IMG/VR virus record: IMGVR_UViG_3300005253_002076
Span: 1 to 22,286 of that record
Strand: one strand, 5' to 3'
Source: a virus
Length of the DNA: 22,286 nt
Position 1 is the first letter of the stretch; every line of letters starts with the position of its first letter. The notes under the pieces were generated by a model, which searched no databases, had not been told where the DNA came from, and saw nothing but the letters and a program-made list of their open reading frames with translations. Shown here in pieces: positions 18,616-22,286 of the stretch. A program made the translations under genes and the position numbers.

Positions 18616-19292
18616 CTTCTACAGCATTAGACCTGAACAATAAACCATTACCTTCTGTTAAGGGAAATGGTGATGGGACTAGTATAAATGTAAGTTTAGT
18701 AGAAACAAATACCAAGAGAAAAAGAGGTAGGCCAAGGAATGATGATCCAAATAGACCAGCGAGATTAGTTAAATGGGTTCCTAAGGAGTGGACGCCCGTA
18801 TACGAGCAAATTGTATCTCTGGACTGCATGGGCGTTCCACAAAAAGAAATTGCGGCTAAGTTTAACTTTACCACGGTGATGATAAGTAAGGTCTGCTCAA
18901 CGCCCCAGGCCAAGATATTCAGACGGAAAGTTCTTGAGATTCTTGCAGAGAGGAATAAGATCTTTCAAGAAGATAGATTTGAGCGGACACAAGTTCGGGC
19001 GATGGAGAGAATCTCTTCATTTATGGAGGACGATGCTTTATTTGCATCCGATCCTTTTGCTGTGGTAGATAAAGCATTTAAGTTGTTAGAAAAAACTAGA
19101 GTCTTAGGTGGTAGTGAGAGTAAAGGGAATGTTAATATTTTAGGAGATGTTAACCTACTTTCCCAAACTGCCATTGTTGAACTTAAAGATGGTTTGGCAA
19201 AAGCCCGGGAATCTCGGGAGTTACATAAAGAATTAGAGGCGGTAGACGTTACTTCTCCTACAATTGAACGGAAAAGGATAACAGGTAAATGA
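18612..19292 (+). CDS. terS: Terminase small subunit-like DNA-binding protein, 226 aa
   Basis: The 226-residue product lies immediately before the large terminase subunit and overlaps it by an ATGA. It has an AT-hook-like KRGRPR (about 37-42) and a helix-turn-helix near 74-98 (GVPQKEIAAKFNFTTVMISK). A helical oligomerisation region follows (KIFRRKVLEILAERNKIFQ). This domain order fits small terminase subunits, which recognise the packaging site and load the motor. The gene symbol is assigned by position and HTH, not by a specific family match. Confidence 0.78.
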   Translation: MTSTALDLNNKPLPSVKGNGDGTSINVSLVETNTKRKRGRPRNDDPNRPARLVKWVPKEWTPVYEQIVSLDCMGVPQKEIAAKFNFTTVMISKVCSTPQAKIFRRKVLEILAERNKIFQEDRFERTQVRAMERISSFMEDDALFASDPFAVVDKAFKLLEKTRVLGGSESKGNVNILGDVNLLSQTAIVELKDGLAKARESRELHKELEAVDVTSPTIERKRITGK

Positions 19293-20971
19293 CACTTTAT
19301 CCTGATAACACTTTCTCCTTCCCAAAGGAATTAAAAGCCCCATCTGATGATGAATGGGAAGCTCTGTTGCGTCCTGATAGATTAGACAGAGCACAGGAGG
19401 AAGCTAAGAAAAGAAGAGATGCCTTAGACGAAGATGAAATTAGGGAACTTCAAATTTTAGCTAAAACAGATACATTTTTCTTATCTTACTCAATTTTGGG
19501 TTACACAAAGCTCACGACGAAGTTTCACGGTCATTTCTGTGCCTGGTTAGATAAAACTAGAACTCAGAGAAAGATTCTAGATGACGAAGAGCTTGATGAG
19601 TTAGTATGGCTGTATCGTATGACTTTGTTAGCACGATCTCATTTTAAATCAACGATTAAAACAATAACGGGTTCGGTCCAGTCTGCTTTACCAGACGTTG
19701 CTGGAAAGGAACTTCATCCTTTTAATTTAGGAACCGACATTCGATTACTCCTTGGACACGAAGCACACGCAGGGTCACAACGGTTCTTATATGAAATTAC
19801 CGGACATTTTACAGGCAATCCGAAACTCATCGCATTGTTTCCAGAATGTGTCCCCAACCCTAGAGTACAAAGGATAAATAAGTCTGAACTGGAACTTCCG
19901 AGGTCTAGCTTCTGGGCCGAGCCTACTTTTGATACTATTGGAGTTGGAGGAAGATCACAAGGACGACATTATAATCTAATTAAGTTAGATGATATTTTTG
20001 GAGATAAAGCTAGAGATAGTAGAGTTGAGAGAGCGACGTTAGTTGATTGGTTTGACAATATTCAGTCATTCCTTGTTAATCTGAAAGAAGATCACATTGA
20101 TGTAGTGGGAACTAGATGGTCAGTTGATGATATTTATGCTCACATGATGAAGGTTTATGGGAGTAAGTTAATTAAGTACATTAGAAGAGTTGAGGAGTTT
20201 AATGAGGAAACAGGCAAAGCAGAGCCCGTTTTCCCTGAACACTTCCCTGCTGAATCATTAGACATTCTTAGGAAGAATAAGAGGGTTTGGGCAGCCCAGT
20301 ACGCCAATGATCCACATGAAGGATTAGCTGAGTTTGATCTTACTTGGAAAAGATTCTTTTCCCGAACACCAACTTATCCTGTTACAGCTGTAACTCCTCA
20401 CGGTTCCTTACGGTGGAAGTTAAAGGATTTAGATATTCTCATCCTAAACGATCCGGCTGTCACAAAGACTCCGGGGATTGTTGTTACGGGAACGGATAAG
20501 TTCATGAACATTTTTGTCCTTGAAACAATAAAAAGGGAAATGAGCCCAATGGAGTTTGTTGAGACTCAATTCTCCTTAGTTCAAAAATATTGGCCAAGGG
20601 CCGTCTGCATGGAGGAAGTTGTATTCTCCGAAGTTTATTCTCATTGGTTAAGAAGGGAGATGTTGATTAGGAATATTAGGTTCAATATTCTTCCTTATAA
20701 ACCTCCAAAGGATAAGCTTAAGTTTGAAAGGGTTGCGGTTCTTGGTAATTACTATGCTGCTGGGCAGATTTTCTTCCACGCAAGTCAGGAAGAAATGATT
20801 TGGGAATTTGACAACTTTGGTGCGACAATGAACTACCATCTCCACGACGCCCTTGCTCAAGGAGAACAGTTTTGGAGACCTGCTGTCTGTATTAAAGATG
20901 AAAGAGAACGTGATGAATTCCTAGAAGAACGTTTTGAAGAGTTAGATCCTGTAACTGGGTATAGCAACTGA
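19289..20971 (+). CDS. terL: Terminase large subunit (packaging ATPase/nuclease), 560 aa
   Basis: The product is 560 aa, a usual length. The ATPase half has a deviant Walker A ARSHFKST (115-122), a Walker B LIKLDD (230-235) and a coupling motif VVGTRW (272-277). The nuclease half is RNase H-like with acidic residues D388 (LNDPA), E442/E443 (CMEEVVF) and D520 (LHDALAQ). These are the signatures of phage TerL, which drives DNA into the procapsid and cuts the concatemer. The gene is intact and followed 2 nt later by a homing-endonuclease gene. Packaging type (pac or cos) cannot be told. Confidence 0.95.
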   Translation: MTLYPDNTFSFPKELKAPSDDEWEALLRPDRLDRAQEEAKKRRDALDEDEIRELQILAKTDTFFLSYSILGYTKLTTKFHGHFCAWLDKTRTQRKILDDEELDELVWLYRMTLLARSHFKSTIKTITGSVQSALPDVAGKELHPFNLGTDIRLLLGHEAHAGSQRFLYEITGHFTGNPKLIALFPECVPNPRVQRINKSELELPRSSFWAEPTFDTIGVGGRSQGRHYNLIKLDDIFGDKARDSRVERATLVDWFDNIQSFLVNLKEDHIDVVGTRWSVDDIYAHMMKVYGSKLIKYIRRVEEFNEETGKAEPVFPEHFPAESLDILRKNKRVWAAQYANDPHEGLAEFDLTWKRFFSRTPTYPVTAVTPHGSLRWKLKDLDILILNDPAVTKTPGIVVTGTDKFMNIFVLETIKREMSPMEFVETQFSLVQKYWPRAVCMEEVVFSEVYSHWLRREMLIRNIRFNILPYKPPKDKLKFERVAVLGNYYAAGQIFFHASQEEMIWEFDNFGATMNYHLHDALAQGEQFWRPAVCIKDERERDEFLEERFEELDPVTGYSN

Positions 20972-20973
20972 TT

Positions 20974-21408
20974 ATGGTTAAATTAAAAGATATTGCTTGG
21001 CTGGGTGGGCTACTCGAAGGGGAAGGATGTTTTGGGTTTAGCGAGAAAAAGTATCCTAATATTAGCGTAGGTATGACCGCTGAGGATACTATTACCAAAG
21101 TTGCTGATATGTGGGACGTGAGGATCCATAAGAGTAGAAATTGTTGGAAAACTCAGATCAATGGGGCATACGCTATCTCATGGATGATGACGCTTTATCC
21201 ATTTCTTGGTAGGTGTAGGAAAGATACGATTACAGAAATTATCAAGTTTTGGAGGAATTTCTCTCATATAAGAGCACATAATGGACTTCAAAGGACATAT
21301 ATAATGGCTACTTGCCATCCAGATAGAGTGTCAGTAGGTTTTGGTTTATGTAGTTCTTGTTACATGAAAGAATACAGGAAAAGAAAGCGATTACTTAAGG
21401 TGATATAA
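20974..21408 (+). CDS. LAGLIDADG-type homing endonuclease with C-terminal Cys finger, 144 aa
   Basis: The single LAGLIDADG-like motif WLGGLLEGEGCF (9-20) is followed by the usual strand/helix pattern (ISVGMTAEDTITKVADMW). A C-terminal finger at C114, H115, C126 and C129 (CHPDRVSVGFGLCSSCY) continues into a basic tail. One motif per chain implies a homodimer. Homing endonucleases cut DNA lacking their own gene and so spread within phage populations. This one is free-standing beside terL, a common invasion target, without interrupting it. Start is 2 nt after the terL stop. Confidence 0.82.
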   Translation: MVKLKDIAWLGGLLEGEGCFGFSEKKYPNISVGMTAEDTITKVADMWDVRIHKSRNCWKTQINGAYAISWMMTLYPFLGRCRKDTITEIIKFWRNFSHIRAHNGLQRTYIMATCHPDRVSVGFGLCSSCYMKEYRKRKRLLKVI

Positions 21409-21587
21409 TGCCAGGACACACCACGAGAGAACGGGCAAAGAAGAGAGTTAAAAGAAAGAGCGTTCCGAAAAGACTCAGGAAGAAAGTCTCAGCTAAAATT
21501 AGTAAATTGAGTCGTGAAGGAAAACCACAAGCTCAGGCAATAGCTCAGGGGATTAATCAGACATTGAAAGAATCTAAGAAGAAATGA
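21408..21587 (+). CDS. Small basic protein with QAxAIAxG helix, 59 aa
   Basis: A 59-residue product (MPGHTTRERAKKRVKRKSVP then KISKLSREGKPQAQAIAQGI). The basic first half plus the REGKPQxQAxAI segment matches a short phage protein type I have seen near structural genes, usually of unknown role. The start shares TAATG with the endonuclease stop and the stop shares ATGA with the tail-fibre gene. Confidence 0.74.
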   Translation: MPGHTTRERAKKRVKRKSVPKRLRKKVSAKISKLSREGKPQAQAIAQGINQTLKESKKK

Positions 21588-22286
21588 CCACTCCGTTCGG
21601 TTCAGTAGTTGGTCAGCTTTTAGAAGAAGCTGGCGGTTCAATCCCATATAACCTTCCAGAAGAATCTATTTATCTAGAGAGCGTGCGTGGACTACGTACT
21701 GAACTAGATTCTATTGTGGCAGGTGATCCTGGATTTGTAATTGATCCTTCTACTATTGACCATGATGCTCTGCTTAATTTTGACCAGGATGAACATTATC
21801 TACAATCTGCCATTATAGAAGTAGGAATAGTAGCAACAGGGACTTGGAACGCTGATGTTCTTACAGAGGTTTATGGAGGAACAGGACAATCTAGTTATAT
21901 TCTTGGTGATACTTTATACTCCGATGCAGCTAATTCCATCGCTAAACTTGCTGGGAATACAGTCGCGACTAAGAAGTTTCTAACACAAGTCGGTGATGGT
22001 GCAATCTCTGCTGCTCCTGCTTGGAATACTATTATTGATGGAGATATTGCAGAAAGTTCTGTTACCCAACATCAAGCTGCATTATCTATTGGTGCAGCAC
22101 AAATCACAGCGGGAACTTTTGGAGCTGGAGACTACGTGTTCCCTGCTGATGTAACAACGAGTGCCAGCTTTGTATCAACTGGCGGAGGTGCAACGGGAAA
22201 ATTCCTCACGGGCGGTGCTGGTGCTACAGTCTTTGCTTTTAGTGGAGCCAATTTTGACATAAGAGCAGGGGATGGTATGCAGTCGT
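21584..22286 (+). CDS. Tail fibre / receptor-binding-like protein, N-terminal part
   Basis: The frame is open from 21584 for 234 codons and runs off the window. Residues near 68-85 (HDALLNFDQDEHYLQSAI) and the segment GGTGQSSYILGDTLYSDAAN, then KLAGN and TKKFL, are the recurrent motifs of phage tail-fibre and tip proteins. Gly/Ala/Thr-rich beta repeats follow. It should help recognise the host surface. The adjacency to terL without an intervening portal or capsid gene is notable. It has no visible stop, so the length is unknown. Confidence 0.8.
   Translation, partial: MTTPFGSVVGQLLEEAGGSIPYNLPEESIYLESVRGLRTELDSIVAGDPGFVIDPSTIDHDALLNFDQDEHYLQSAIIEVGIVATGTWNADVLTEVYGGTGQSSYILGDTLYSDAANSIAKLAGNTVATKKFLTQVGDGAISAAPAWNTIIDGDIAESSVTQHQAALSIGAAQITAGTFGAGDYVFPADVTTSASFVSTGGGATGKFLTGGAGATVFAFSGANFDIRAGDGMQS

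Overview
The window is part of a double-stranded DNA tailed phage genome (Caudoviricetes), probably from an uncultured environmental phage. The evidence is a terminase small/large subunit pair, a tail-fibre-like gene, a phage-type recombination and helicase set, and dozens of tightly packed small genes of unknown function. The DNA is AT-rich. Many starts have GGAGG/GAGG Shine-Dalgarno sequences, so the host is a bacterium using standard SD-led initiation. The sequence does not identify the host. I saw no canonical tRNA, CRISPR array, integrase or insertion sequence.

Layout. From about 1 to 17070 every supported gene is on the minus strand. From 17624 to the right edge every gene is on the plus strand. 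The gene-free stretch 17071-17623 is therefore the divergent junction. The left arm is a replication, recombination and host-takeover type region. It holds a P-loop ATPase (205-1080), a PD-(D/E)XK nuclease with four cysteines placed as in Fe-S nucleases (1614-2576), a SNF2-type helicase (10124-12304), a SprT-like HExxH metalloprotease (14526-14927), a stand-alone TSCPD-like protein (6886-7269), three tandem paralogues (6158-6889) and a group of small Cys-pair (putative zinc) proteins (7758-9333, 12664-12804, 16548-16727). Most genes overlap by ATGA or TAATG, which implies long, translationally coupled polycistronic mRNAs. Eight features shorter than 60 codons were found by reading between the larger genes, including several one- or two-helix membrane proteins.

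Regulatory signals. Two leftward promoters (before 13662 and before 15897) share one design: a 13-bp palindrome TGCCA-N3-TGGCA, then 1 bp, a -35 box, a 17-bp spacer and a -10 box. Between the first promoter and gene 13662 lies a roughly 90-nt RNA closed by a 7-bp stem with three internal hairpins. G-U pairs make one hairpin stable only in the leftward transcript, so it looks like a structured 5' leader. A 568-bp gene-free stretch (14928-15495) carries CCAAC/GTTGG inverted repeats with G-quadruplex potential, hairpins and a run of 22 T. It is a candidate replication origin or control region. The divergent junction has an 11-bp triplicate repeat and a 13-bp quadruplicate repeat.

Right arm. After a small structural-like protein, an acidic protein and a basic protein come terS and terL, then a LAGLIDADG-type homing endonuclease with a C-terminal Cys finger, a 59-residue basic protein and the start of a tail-fibre-like gene that runs off the window. 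No portal or capsid gene is seen before the edge. Most small genes cannot be assigned a function from sequence alone and are described as such.
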